From: Sequoia sempervirens
Lineage: Eukaryota; Streptophyta; Pinopsida; Cupressales; Cupressaceae
Reading direction: 5' to 3'
DNA: 64,000 bases
Assembly (NCBI GenBank): GCA_007258455.2
Contig: VDFB02000003.1
Coordinates: 44,636,077 to 44,700,076 of the forward strand
Part shown: positions 35,175 through 46,122 of the stretch, one piece after another
Position numbering within the stretch: position 1 is the stretch's first letter
How the letters are laid out: the number at the start of each line of letters is the position of its first letter
Made by a program: the position numbers and the translations under genes
The notes under the pieces: model-generated
Told to the model about the DNA's origin: nothing
Databases searched by the model: none
The model's input: only the letters and a program-made list of their open reading frames with translations

Positions 35175-36340
35175 GTTAGAGTATCACAGTTATGAGAATG
35201 CAATAATAGTATGTGTGAAACTACTAGTATAGACTTGTTCGGATTATTTATTTTTGACAAGAAATGTCAAGGGGATACTATTTTAAGATTGCAAATTTGA
35301 ATTTTATAATTATTTCAGAATGTATGCAAAATTTTTAAACATAAGTAGGCACATATATGTGTATGCACATAGACTTCGTCTATGTACATACACATACTTG
35401 TGACATACCTTCTTTTGTTTTTAGTACATTTTTAAAAGGGAAAATGCTTAAGATGATAAGTAGAAAAAGTCATAAGAATGATATGACTGATTACTCTGTG
35501 AATCATAAATCTGATTTTTATTTAGAGTATAAATTAGTATTCTATTTCTTCTTTTGAAGACATTTGTTAAAGAATATTTTAAATACTTAAATAGAGCAAT
35601 GAAACCTTAGTTGAAAAGAGCACCTATGGGTAGATGTTGCTAGAGGGTAGATAGCTATTATGAGATGTATAGTAGAAAGTTACCTTCCAGGATGGGTGCC
35701 GAAATGGAGTTTAGAGAGTATAGGTTTGCTTTACCAAAACCTATTGTTTGTTGTTGTTGCAACACATTTATTATGCTTGGCCAAGCAATATAGTTCATTA
35801 TGTATGTATGCATGAACTTAGTGATTTAAATCTTTGCCTTTCCTAGCATAGATCTTACATTTTCTTTTCTAACTTGTAGATAGAAATTGCATGTTGATGT
35901 TTGGGCAAACACTAGATTCCACCTTGCTGATTGTTCTTTTGTGAAACTTTCCATGCAAGATCGAGCATTCTTCAAGTCAGAAGAATACCAGGGAAGTGTA
36001 AGCTTCGTGTTTGGGCAGTAAAGTGCTTCAACCATGTTCTCATTCACCAGTGGAGGCAAGCATCCAAGAAGAATCTTAGTTGTTCTCAAGATTATTATAG
36101 TCTAAGATGTAACTTGATGTGATTCATGTTCTTGTACTTGATGTATGTGTACAATGTAATGACTTTGTGGACTTAGGAGCCAAGTCAAACCTGATATTGT
36201 AATTTGACTTTTGAAGTGAATATAAGAATCTTTGACTCATTTTATCTGGACATGTGTAGCTATGATTGACCTTAGCGACTAGTTATGTCTTTTTAATTTG
36301 GAGTACATTCATGTGTCATTTATAATAATATTAATTAAGT
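35175..36340. other. Unassigned region
   Basis: No supportable gene or element end. The minus-strand frame at 35826-36089 has no recognised domain. Confidence 0.45.
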
Positions 36341-36344
36341 AATA

Positions 36345-36575
36345 ATTTCGAATGGGTTATTACATGTTTTGTTCATCTTTGATATTCTTTATCCTAAGTG
36401 TGATATTCTTCTTGTTTATTAAGTTTACTTAAGTAATTTCCTTTTACTTAGGTAGGATAGGATAACGAGTTGCACATATTCTCTTTATTTCATTGGATTT
36501 TTTAAAACCTGCACTCTCCTTGCACTTTGGAGTTATTTTAGATTGTACATAGGTACCTAACATGGCCTTGTTGTT
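36345..36575 (+). mobile_element. 5' remnant of D2 (partial LTR and internal)
   Basis: 36370-36490 matches the D-family LTR (TATCCTAAGTGTGATATT, TTACTTAGGTAGGATAGG). It jumps near 36495 into the D internal sequence AGATTGTACATAGGTACC...AACATGGCCTTGTTGTT, so most of the LTR end and the PBS are deleted. It stops at 36575, where a retroposon interrupts D2. Confidence 0.7.
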
Positions 36576-37746
36576 CACTGCGCCTGCTAGGTGGGTGGTA
36601 TCAGACTTGGTGTTGTTCGGTGACAGGGGTTGGACAACATATCTCCTAGTTGACACGGTACGGGAGATTGGTGACGGGGAGAGAAATTAATGAGCAATTG
36701 TATGAGGTGTTGTTTGTGTGGTGCGAGTGTCATCCAAGGACATTGGGAAGTACCAAGCATCTGATCGATGTGACAATACCTTTAATGCGACTCATTTGTT
36801 GGGTTCTATAAGGTGGTGAAAGGGCAGTGTTTTCTTCAATTTGGTTATGCAAGTGTGTGAAGTCAAGGTGGCGATAATGGAAACGCCCATCAAACTAATG
36901 ACACTCGAAAGTTATAGGATTTCTTAGGTAAGATAATAGAGAATAGACTACACTCAGTCTTCAAGGATTGGGATCCTCTTGTGTTAGGTGTGATAGAGTT
37001 GGTGTTGGGGAAAGAGTTAATGGTATCAAAAAAACATTATCACACCAATGTGGATATTGTGTCAAGGTTTGTAGTGGCTTTGTTGGATTTGGAATTTCTG
37101 AAGGCCCTAGTGTTGTTGATGGCTTAGAAATTGATCATGGTGGATCTCCTCGATGGGGTTGAAGAAGTCATTATTATTGCAAATATGGGTGTTGGCATGC
37201 CTTGTCCGCGTGAATTGGCCAGGGTGTTTCTGCCCCACATCGTTGTTAAGCATTATCCCTTCCTCCTGGATGTCAAGATTTGAGATCTCAAAATGTATAG
37301 AGAACGAGTGACGTGCGGGGTGGAGTTTCTAAAAGTGTTCTTATACTTGGAAGCGACGTCGAACATTGACTGGAAAGAGCGCTTTCGAGAGGTGCTGGTG
37401 GACGAAGGGTTGATCATGGAATGAGGTGGTGGTTTGTGCTTTTGGTGTTTTGGGCTAGTAATGTCATTTGTTTGGTTTGTTTTTGGAGTATGAAGTTTTT
37501 TTCTATATCTATCTACGATGGTTTGAGTCAGGTTTAGTCCTTGGTTAGTGTTTTGGGTGGTTGTTGATACGGCAACAGTCTAGGTGTTGGCGGTATCTAC
37601 CATGGATGGTCAGTCTCATAGTATGTTTGGGTGGTTTGGGTGGGTGGTGGGTTTGGGTGATGCCTCTGAAATCAACCGCTTCAATGGAGGCATGTAACTT
37701 TTTTGTAGAATCAATGAAAATATAATATTTATGTACCAAAAAAATG
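36576..37746 (+). mobile_element. Poly(A)-tailed retroposon inserted in D2
   Basis: The 1171-bp insert is bordered by a 13-bp direct repeat TGGCCTTGTTGTT (36563-36575 and 37747-37759). It ends in ATTTATGTACC plus an A-run (37738-37744), the hallmarks of target-primed reverse transcription. The sequence is richer in G and C than its surroundings. Frames on the plus strand are partly open: 36968-37162, and about 37215-37425 ending NIDWKERFREVLVDEG...IME and a stop. I do not recognise them as LINE ORF1 or RT. It may be a 5'-truncated LINE, a non-autonomous retroposon or a processed copy of a cellular transcript. Confidence 0.8.
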
Positions 37747-38245
37747 TGGCCTTGTTGTTGAGACCCATTTCTTCTCACCTCAGTTGCACTTAAAGGGGTG
37801 TTAATATAATATTTTTATTCACTTTGGATATGTTTTATCCTAAATGTGATATTGTACTTGTTTATTAAGTTTACTTAGGTCATTTATTTTTACTTAGGTG
37901 GTATAGGATAATGAGTTGTAAACATTTTCTTTCTTTTATGGGATTCTATGTTGTTCCTTATCCTTGAACATATTTGGAAACTTAGGTAAGCAATTCCTTG
38001 TTTTTTTCCTTTTTTCCTCTTCTCCATCCTCATGGATTTATAATCTTGGAGACTAGATATTGTAACTCTTTCCTTCATTAATAAATCATCAAAGAAGCTA
38101 TTGTGAGATTCTGCACTTCTCTCTCAAGAAACTAATTATGTTGTCTTATTTAGATTTCAATTAACTATTTATATTTAATAGTTTAATAATCACTATCACT
38201 TGTAGTAGTTTCTACCTGTTAATATCTATATTGTAGATTAAAACA
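37747..38245 (+). mobile_element. 3' part of D2: internal end, PPT and LTR
   Basis: After the retroposon, D2 resumes with GAGACCC and CAGTTGCACTTAAAGGGG (purine tract). The LTR follows from TG at 37799 to about 38245. It shares the D-family blocks TTTATCCTAAATGTGATATT and TGTAACTCTTTCCTT with D1 and D3. The right end is approximate, because the terminal CA is inferred. Confidence 0.75.
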
Positions 38246-39690
38246 TTCTTTCAAAGCTTTTTTGCTAGGATATGTTTTTAGTTTCTAATTTTGAGAGATT
38301 GAAAGGTGTTTTTTTCTTGTATATATTTTTCTCTCATGCCGAAATACTCTTCTCTTTCATTCCTAGATGATCCGAAGACTTGTAATAGTTTCATGGAAAA
38401 AATATAACCTCTGAGGTTTACACTTTTTTTTTCTAAAATTTAGGTGATTGTAGCTTTTTGAAAATCTTAACATTTTTGGTTGTTCATAAAAAAATGAAGA
38501 CCAAGAAGTGTGTTTGCAAATAGGAATTTGTTCATAGATTTAGGTGTCTTTTCTTGGGGGGACATTTTGAGGCCAAAGAAACCCTACCACTGTATGAAAA
38601 ATCTCCAAGAGCCCACATTTCTATATAAAATTTATCATTCTTTGAGTTCATGGTCTAGAGGAGGTTGATTTTTTTTTGACCTAGTACTATTCATCTATAT
38701 GGACATTCCATTGTACTTTCTATACTTGTGTAAATTTTTATTTTGTATAGTTCTAAACATCATTGATGTCATCACTTCAAAAAGGGACCCCTCTCCATTA
38801 GTTGTTTTGATTTTGAACCCCAACTTTGGAAGACCATAACTTGGTCACTTGGACTCTAAATTGGTACAATTTTTTTTATTTGATAGAATTTAATATTATT
38901 CAAAGTGGTGTTCTTATTTTTTAAATTTAATGGTGTGCTTATAGATTTTTCTTAATAGATCTCATTTTGAGACCTCCTGAAACTCATATCTTATGCATAC
39001 ACACTCCTTTTTGGGTACTATCTTTTTAGACTTGCATTTTTCTGTGTACTCCACACTAGTGTTCTCTATTTCATCTTACATTATATTTTATCTATATTTT
39101 AATTTCCTTGACCTATTTCAGGTCTTGTAAGATTCCAAAAAAATTGGCATTCACATAGTAAAATGCTTTAATCATTAAGTGATAAACATTTCCCATCTAT
39201 TTTTAGACTCCCACCTTTCATATATTGATGACACTATTGAGGATATTTCTCTTTTGTTTGATGTAAACTCACAATGAGTTACATTATCTCCCATTCTAGA
39301 TTCACTTGTTCTATCTCCACCACATCATGCTACTTACTTGATACATCCTATTTCATAATCATAGTTTAGTATATATATTGAGAAACATGAACAACTTCTA
39401 AACCCATTTATCCTAATTCCTTTCCACATTTCACTTGATTGGGAAATCAACAATTTGATGCCTTGGGTTTCTATCTTCTGAAAGGAAGTTGTATCATATG
39501 TTGTATAGAGGAACCTTCTACAACATTCTCATGTGATATTCTACATTTCTCTTCTCTCTCTTCCTTTTGGAGGCACACATGTGCCTTATCTTGTAGGTCA
39601 CTCACCTTTAGGGATTTTATCTTATCCCCAGTCTTGTACCTTAAGGGATGGAGTTTTGTTCTCTAGGTTTTTTTTCTCTACCTTTGATGG
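38246..39690. other. Unassigned, possibly D3 internal sequence
   Basis: No LTR or conserved protein block is recognised. The stretch 39430-39690 has long but domain-free plus frames and leads into the D-type internal sequence, so it may be internal sequence of a larger D relative. Confidence 0.4.
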
Positions 39691-40214
39691 AGGGGTAATT
39701 TCAAATTGTGCATGGATACCTAACATGACCTTGCTATTGGGACTCATTTTTCTTACCTAAGTTGCACTTAAGGGGGGTGTTAATGTAATTTTTTATTCAC
39801 CTTGGATATGTTTTATCGTAAGTGTGATATTGCACTTTTTTATTAAGTTTACTTACGTAATTTATTTTTAGTTAGGTAGGATAGAATAATGAGATGCAAG
39901 CATTCTTATTATTTTATGAGATTATAATTTTTTCCTTATCCTCACAAATTTGGAGACTTGGATGAGCAATACCTTATTTTTTTGTTTTTTCCTCTCTTCA
40001 TCCTCATGGATTTAGAATGTTGGAGGATATATATTGTAACTCATTCCTTAATAAATAATTGAATAAGATATTGTGAACTTTAGAATTTCCCTCTCAAGAA
40101 ACTAATTCTATTGCTCTATTTTTATTTCAATTGATTATTTGTATTTAATAATTTAATAATCTATATCGTTTGCACTATTTATTAGATTAATATCTATTTT
40201 AGACATTCTACCAA
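39691..40214 (+). mobile_element. D3: internal end, PPT and 3' LTR
   Basis: TTTCAAATTGTGCATGGATACC through CACTTAAGGGGGG (PPT, 39766-39777) matches the D1 and D2 internal ends. It is followed by an LTR from TGTTAATGTAATTTTTTATTC at 39778 to about 40214. No matching 5' LTR was found to its left within the window. Confidence 0.72.
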
Positions 40215-40290
40215 AATGTAACATTAAAAATTAGAGTTTCCTTTAAAGAAATTTTGAATAAGTTAACCTCCTTGACAAACAATAAACTTT

Positions 40291-40385
40291 AGTATGGTCT
40301 CTTCCACATTGTGAACCCTACACACACAATATGGAAGAAACCATATTAAAGTGTGTTTGTGTGTATAGTAGGGTTGTGATTATTT
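40291..40385. repeat. Foldback sequence
   Basis: TTAGTATGGTCTCTTCCACAT is mirrored by ATATGGAAGAAACCATATTAA. A nested second pair, AACCCTACACACACAA / TTTGTGTGTATAGTAGGGTT, overlaps it. The two stems are mutually exclusive in part. It lies at the inferred left edge of the E3 LTR. Confidence 0.75.
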
Positions 40386-41002
40386 GGTTTTACATGTGGC
40401 ATGTGATTTATAAAAAAATAAAAAGATCACAATATTGAATAAGATAAAATTAAACATGAATTTCAATCTAGAATTATATTCATTGGATTAAACCGAATTA
40501 TTTATACATTTTTAATCATTAATTAGCCTTTAAACACACACTTATTTTCAAAATTATAATATTCAACACTCAAAATTCATAAATAGCCTTAGAAATTAAA
40601 ATTCATAGTTCTAGTTTAAGTCACTCACTGAAGTCTTTAGTTTAGATCAAAGACACAATCAAAGTTAGATAAATAACAATTTAAATTGAATAGTTAGTTC
40701 ATGAAGATGTTGAGAAATGTTTGAAGAAAAGCAACATAAGATAAAGAAAGTAAATCAAATTTATACCTCAAACAATCTCCATCATCCTAGATGAGCTAAA
40801 ATAGAATGCATCCTAGTTCTATTTGATTTGCTCTAGATTGTGATGAGATGTGGATTGCTCAATAAACTAGTATATCCTTGGTATGATTACAATATGAGAT
40901 AGAAAAATGACAACATAAGGGTATGATAGTTTGATTTTTCATTAACGAAGAAGGATGAGGGTCTCTCATTATAGATTTTTGAAGAGACAAAATCAAGGGT
41001 TG
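40362..41002 (-). mobile_element. LTR of Tat-like E3, left segment
   Basis: This is sequence left of E1 that continues, after E1 and one copy of the duplicated GGTTG, at 47446-48006. Together they would make an LTR of about 1.2 kb, comparable with the 1136-bp E2 LTR. The left boundary is a guess from a TG at 40362 (TGTATAGTAGGG, compare TGTAGATAGGG in E2). Confidence 0.45.
40998..41002. repeat. Target site duplication of E1, left
   Basis: GGTTG directly precedes the E1 LTR and is repeated at 47446-47450 directly after the other LTR. This is the 5-bp staggered-cut signature of integrase. Confidence 0.92.
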
Positions 41003-42328
41003 TGTAGAGAAGGGGGATTCGTTACTCATGAGTCTCTTTATTCTCAAAAGATTCCCAAGTGGTGAACTGCCCTAAACTACCTCAAGGAACAATGCGAGAG
41101 TTCTAGAATCGAAAAGAGCCGGTCACAAAGATTTTCTGGAAAAATTGACGAGCTCTCGACCAAAATACAATAGTGCGAAATATGGACGACAACGTGATGC
41201 ACTGACATCTCATATAGACCAGAAAGCAAGTTTGTCACAAAAAATAGTAGAGTGACTACTAGAAATCTAATTACTGAGAACTTCCAGAGTATAGGAAAAT
41301 AATAGAATACAATAGAATGGAAATAAAGTAAAGTAAATGATAAGGTAAGAGAATAAGAGAAGAAAGAAAGTTCTCACAACCACCCAAGTAATGAAGCCTC
41401 CAACATGCAAATTTCTTCAATACTTGCATGCGTAAGATTTGAAGAAAATGTAGGGGCTGTATAGGGGTTTTCCTCAGTCAAACCCCCGTTTTGGTGTTTC
41501 CACCTCCACAGACAACCAAATAGATAGATAGAGATGATAGAAATGAAATGAATGCAAGAGTGATAAAAGCAATCCCCACTCGAGGAGGAGAACCCATATC
41601 ACAAAATATAAGTGATAAAAGCAATCCCTGCTCGAGGAGGAGAACTCGTATCACGAAGTAGAGATGTAATAGATGGGGGATATGTGAAATACCAAGATGC
41701 TTGCAAGCACAAGGTGAGGGAGATGCCAGTTGCAAGGTTTAAGGAAGCCAAAGAGGGAGAGATAGATACAAGAGCCAAGAGAGTTACAAAGGGTGCAGTG
41801 AGAGATTGAGAAATTGAGGCTACTGTAGCAAGCTATATGGAGCTATTCAAGCAAGAGCTAGAGAGTAGAAGGCTAGAGCCAAAGCTAGAGAGAAGCTAGA
41901 AGCACAAATGAATTGAAAATAACTTTTAAATGGAGAAGAGGAGCAAAAATAAGCTTCCTGGGCAGTTACAAGGAATCCTGAGCTATTACCACCGACAAAG
42001 TAGATGAAAAGTGGAAAACATGCTCATAAATGGTCATTTGAACATTGAAACATCACAGGATGCTAGTACGACGCATAGACGTTCGTGTGTTGTGCTAGTG
42101 TCTAGAAATATCATGCTACAAAACAACGAGAATGAGAAAAGTGCAAGGGTTTGATGCAAAGCTGACACACAAAGGTAGCTACCAAAAAGGGGTTCAGAGC
42201 ATCCTAAGAAGGGAAAAAAGGCTAATACAGGGCTAAAATGAGCCTACACAAATGCTAAGGGAGTGGACACTAAAGTGAATACAAGAATGCATGTGAAATT
42301 GCAAGGGGTGCAATTTTACAACATTATA
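41003..42328 (-). mobile_element. 3' LTR of Tat-like element E1
   Basis: The 1326-bp LTR begins TGTAGAGAAGGGGGATTC on plus and ends ...CAACATTATA. The outermost CA has become TA compared with the other copy (ACATTACA). It is homologous throughout to 46123-47445 and to the E0 LTR. It contains a 49-bp internal duplication with GATAAAAGCAATCCC and CGAGGAGGAGAAC at 41565-41655. Being on the polypurine side, it is the 3' LTR of the minus-strand element. Confidence 0.92.
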
Positions 42329-42346
42329 TTTTTCCCCCACTTTAGA
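42329..42346 (-). other. Polypurine tract of E1
   Basis: On the minus strand this reads AAAGTGGGGGAAAAA immediately before the LTR. The same tract precedes the E0 LTR at 8854-8868. It fixes the element's orientation. Confidence 0.88.
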
Positions 42347-43680
42347 GGGAATATGAATCTACACTAATATGCATGCTAAAGGAAATCTACTAAACATAAA
42401 TAACATCATAATGCCAAAAGGATACTGTAGAGGAAGCAGACAACTCTTTAAACTAAGGAAGCGTGCCCCCAGGTTGAAGACCTGCAAAACAAACGTATTA
42501 GACAAGAAAAATCTACACTAGACAATAATGTTAGAACATAAGAAACCACTACACCATGGGGTTAGAACATATAAAAAACACATACACATAGACACACAAC
42601 AAACTAAAGGATTTGAGTCAACATAGTGAAAAATACCTTGATGTAAAAGGTTGTCTCAATACTATGTGTCATCCCCAAATTAAGAACAATAAAACACAAG
42701 AGAATTCTTAATCAGAGAGAAGAATGTAAGGATTGATCATGTCAAGAGAAGAATGCACCCAAAATTTAGAGAAGCAACCAATGTCGAAGAGAAAAAGAGC
42801 ATATACTCAGGATGAAGAAGATGCAGATCTTCAATCTGGTATACACAATTGGGAAGAAAGAGAAGAGAAGTGGAAAGGCTTAAGAGAGAGCAAGGAGGAA
42901 TGAAAATTCCAAGAGAGATGGCTCCACAGGTCCTCGAACCCAAGGAAAGTTGAAAAAAAAGTGTCGTAGATCCGTAGACCTACGGAAGGTGAACACAAAT
43001 CTCTGTAGGTACTCTCTCCTATAGAGTCGAACAAAGTGCACCGAAGGCCCATAGACCAACAATGGACAAATCCTACAGGATGAAAGTGCTTCACAAGCCC
43101 TCAGACCTAAAAAGAAGGAATTCCCCCAAGTACTGTCTCATGAAGGAAGCCTAGTGAAGTAAGTGCCTTACATGCCTGCAAACCTGCAAGAAGGCATCCC
43201 TCAAGTTCTCTCTCATGAAGGAAGCCCAGTGAAGGGGGAATCCACAGAGTCAGACAACAGCTTCACAAGTGCACCTGAAAAGCAACATGTTAATCCACAT
43301 ACTAAACATGTTAGAAAATCTTGATGCAAAGGAGATCTACAGGTTCTTGGTCCTGTAGAGCAAGACTAATCAGAGAAGCCTATGGCTATTACAAGCTGCA
43401 TTGCAGGACAGTCCCAAAAAAGATAGGTCTAGTCAGGCTGCCCCCAAGCTAGACGCCAATGAATTCATTTGAGAAAAAAGATTTCAAAGGGGGGTCCCTC
43501 GGGAACCCTTCAAGAGAAAAAGGGGTCCACTCAAGGGACACTTCATTTGAAAGACATGAGATAAGAGAGGGGGTCCTTAAAAGGACACACATCTCCAGAA
43601 CAAGTCATCACTGCCCCCAACATATAGGGGAGGAGAACCACGCAAGGTGATTAGAACATACATGATAGAGATAGAACTCA
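42347..43680 (-). mobile_element. Non-coding 3' internal region of E1
   Basis: No coding frame. 42900-43260 contains degenerate direct repeats of a phrase like CC(C/T)(G/A)TAGACCTAC, and a 77-bp duplication with TCTCATGAAGGAAGCC(T/C)AGTGAAG (about 43130-43235). 43490-43590 carries runs such as AAAGGGGTCC. The part next to the PPT is shared with E0. Confidence 0.65.
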
Positions 43681-43685
43681 ATATC

Positions 43686-43870
43686 ACTTGTCATTTGAAG
43701 AAGAGGTAGGTGCATCAACAAATAAATGAGTGATGACACCTGAATCAAGAAGTTGTATTTTATCCTTCAAGGTCTTACATTTACTAGTGGAATGGCAAAG
43801 CACTCAATGGTATGCACAGAAAGAATATTTTTCTTTATTATGTTTATGACACTTCTTATGTATAGGAGGA
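43686..43870 (-). pseudogene. Displaced gag zinc-knuckle segment of E1
   Basis: Minus translation gives YSFCAYH, a stop, VLCHSTSKCKTLKDKIQLL and DSGVITH. This matches the C-x2-H...H-x4-C knuckle and following LKxxIxxLIxxG helix of Tat-type gag (usual form YCxFH..GHxTxxCxxLK). One in-frame TGA interrupts it. The usual place of this module is upstream of the protease. Here it is downstream of it and in a different frame (see findings). Confidence 0.65.
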
Positions 43871-43913
43871 AGAGTAATTAAATGGACTTTAAGAAGCCTC
43901 AACAAAATATGCT

Positions 43914-45410
43914 CTACTCAAATAAAGAATAAGGAGCAAGAAGCAACCCTTTCTCTTGTGGAAAAAAGTTTGACTGCTCACAAGAAGAAGACATGAAGAC
44001 ATTAGATAATGGAGGATCTTCATAGAGAGCATTATTCCAATAATGGGGATCACACTCTTTTATGGTATCACTATCAACCTTCTTGATAGGACTGCCAACA
44101 TTATCCACTTTAATAGAGGTATGATCATCTTCCTAAAAAGGAGGAGGATCGACATTAAGGATATTACAACTATTGCTCACATTACCCCGCAATATAGAAG
44201 AGTAACCATCTTCAATAGTAGGTTTGGATGATGTTAGTGGAAGGATTAAGTGGATCGGGTCGACGTTGCATTCCCTAGTGAATGGTTCTGTAAAGTCTAA
44301 AGAACCCCAATCATCACAAAGACATGCATTCTTTTGAGGAGTAGACTTAATATTTCTTGCTTTAGATGGATCTTCTTCAGGGACATCTATCTCAAGAGTA
44401 TCCTTTGTAGTAGGTACTGCTGAAGTAAACATCAACACATTGGAAGACACTGAAGGGATAAGAGTAGGCACAACCAAAACCTAACCAACAGTTGCTATTT
44501 CACATAAGTGCATAGCCTCAGGGTCAGCCTTGATAGTGAATACTCGATTATTGCAAATGAACTTAATAGATTTATGCAAGGTAGACGAGACTGCACCCAT
44601 AGCATGAATCCACAGTCTACTATGAAGAAGGTTATATGGTAATTTTTCCGACATAACATATACGAGGGTGGGTACAGTAATGGGTCCCAACCTTAAAGGC
44701 AAGACTATCGTGCCTAAAGGTTGCCAACCACCATTATTGAACCCACAAATAACAACAAAAGAAGCATTAAGAGAAGATGAATCAATATTAATCCTAGACA
44801 ATAGAACAATGTTGCATACATTAAGCACCAAACCAACGTCAATGAGAGTACATCTAATTCCAATATCATTAATGTTATCTATGATCATTAGAGGGTCCAC
44901 TTGTTTCTACACATCCGAGGGCGGAAGTTCTTACAGATAGAACATGATATTTGGTGAATCCACACGAATATGAGCCATCAACGCATTAACATCTGTTGGC
45001 ATAGAAGAGGCAACTAAGAGGATCTTTTGCAACGATTCTTGAAGCATACATTGATAAATTGAAGCAAACTGAAGCAAGTCCCATAAGGAGATCTTAGCCG
45101 GAGTAACAGGAAGTTGCTCGACAAGATCATAATCACTGGGTGCTTTAGTCATAGGTTTAGGTGCTTGAAGAAGGCTTGGTTGTTTATTCATTCTATTCTT
45201 ATAAGTATGGGCTACCACTCTGTAAGAGGGAACCATAGAAAGGTCAAGGGAATCGCCATCGAATGGGATACCATCAATACAACAAATCCTTTTAGGAGAA
45301 GGACTAGATGGAGTCAGATAAATGACCAGTCTCTTAGGCCTTTAAGGGGTAGCAGAGACATAGATAAAATTTACAGAATCATCACAAGTGAAATAATTAT
45401 TTGAAGACAT
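43914..45410 (-). pseudogene. Tat-like protease polyprotein of E1
   Basis: A single minus-strand frame of about 500 codons is broken only by in-frame stops (near 45345, 44931, 44481, 44133). In order: YDLVEQL...TPAKISLWDLLQFA (the conserved pre-protease block of Tat elements), the retropepsin-like region with CTLIDVGLVLNVC near 44860, CGFNNGGWQPLGTIVLPL, and the C-terminal signature YNLLHSRLWIHAMGAVSSTL ending KFICNNRVFTI. An acidic linker continues to 43914. The catalytic motif reads D-V-G and the Ser after Gly is lost. LLGRPWIH has become LLHSRLWIH. There is no RT, RNase H or integrase in the element. It probably depended on a full-length relative. Confidence 0.8.
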
Positions 45411-46122
45411 ATTCTCAACATCGATCCGGAGAGGATCAAATGTGGAAGGAGATTCATCATTCGCTAATGCATTATCTCTAGAGGAGAGTGCATTGGAAGA
45501 GAGAAGAGATTCATCATTCACTAATGCATCTTCTCTAGAAGATAATGCATTGGAATGAAGAGAAGGTAGTGTAATGTTAAGAAAAGTATCAATGATTTAA
45601 TCTTCTTGCAACAAAATATCCTCTGAAAATTTCATGAGAAGGATCAAAGATACCGAGTGACATGGGTAAAGCCAAGTCACCATCACATGCATGGAATGAA
45701 ACATCATTAATGCTTTGAATCAAAATAGAAACTCAACTAATAAAAGAGGATATTAAACTCATTTTGAAAATATTAAGCTAAATATAATAAACAATGAATA
45801 AACAAGTTGGCTGATGATAGAACTAAGAAAAACCAAAAATCCAGATTTTCAAAATTTTTCAGTATTTTCTAGGTTCTAGTAATTTGCAGTTTTGGAGGTC
45901 TTTGGAGCAGAATTTGGGGTCGAAACTTGTGTTAGTCCCTAAAATTTGATATCCAAGGCATGGTATTTTAGGGACTAAATTAGTCCCCTTAGAGACCTTT
46001 CCAACAATGTAAGTGGTTTTGAATTCCGAGCACCAAGTCAAAAGTTATGACCCCACCAAGTTGGGGTAAATAAATTCTAAGTTTTTTGAAAAATACTATG
46101 TTTCACGTTGGGTTCACCAAAA
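45411..46122 (-). other. Leader and primer binding site of E1
   Basis: Just inside the 5' LTR the minus strand reads TGGTGAACCCAACGTG (46119-46104) after a three-base spacer. It starts with the TGG that pairs with the tRNA CCA end, but I cannot name the tRNA. The rest is a leader without a convincing gag; only short frames such as 46041-45859 are present. Confidence 0.7.

Noticed and set aside
35826..36122. Overlapping frames on both strands suggesting an exon
   Set aside because: No splice signals, no domain and no codon bias that separates it from surrounding DNA.
45859..46041. 60-codon frame at the expected gag start of E1
   Set aside because: No gag motif; it overlaps leader sequence and lacks continuity with the protease frame.
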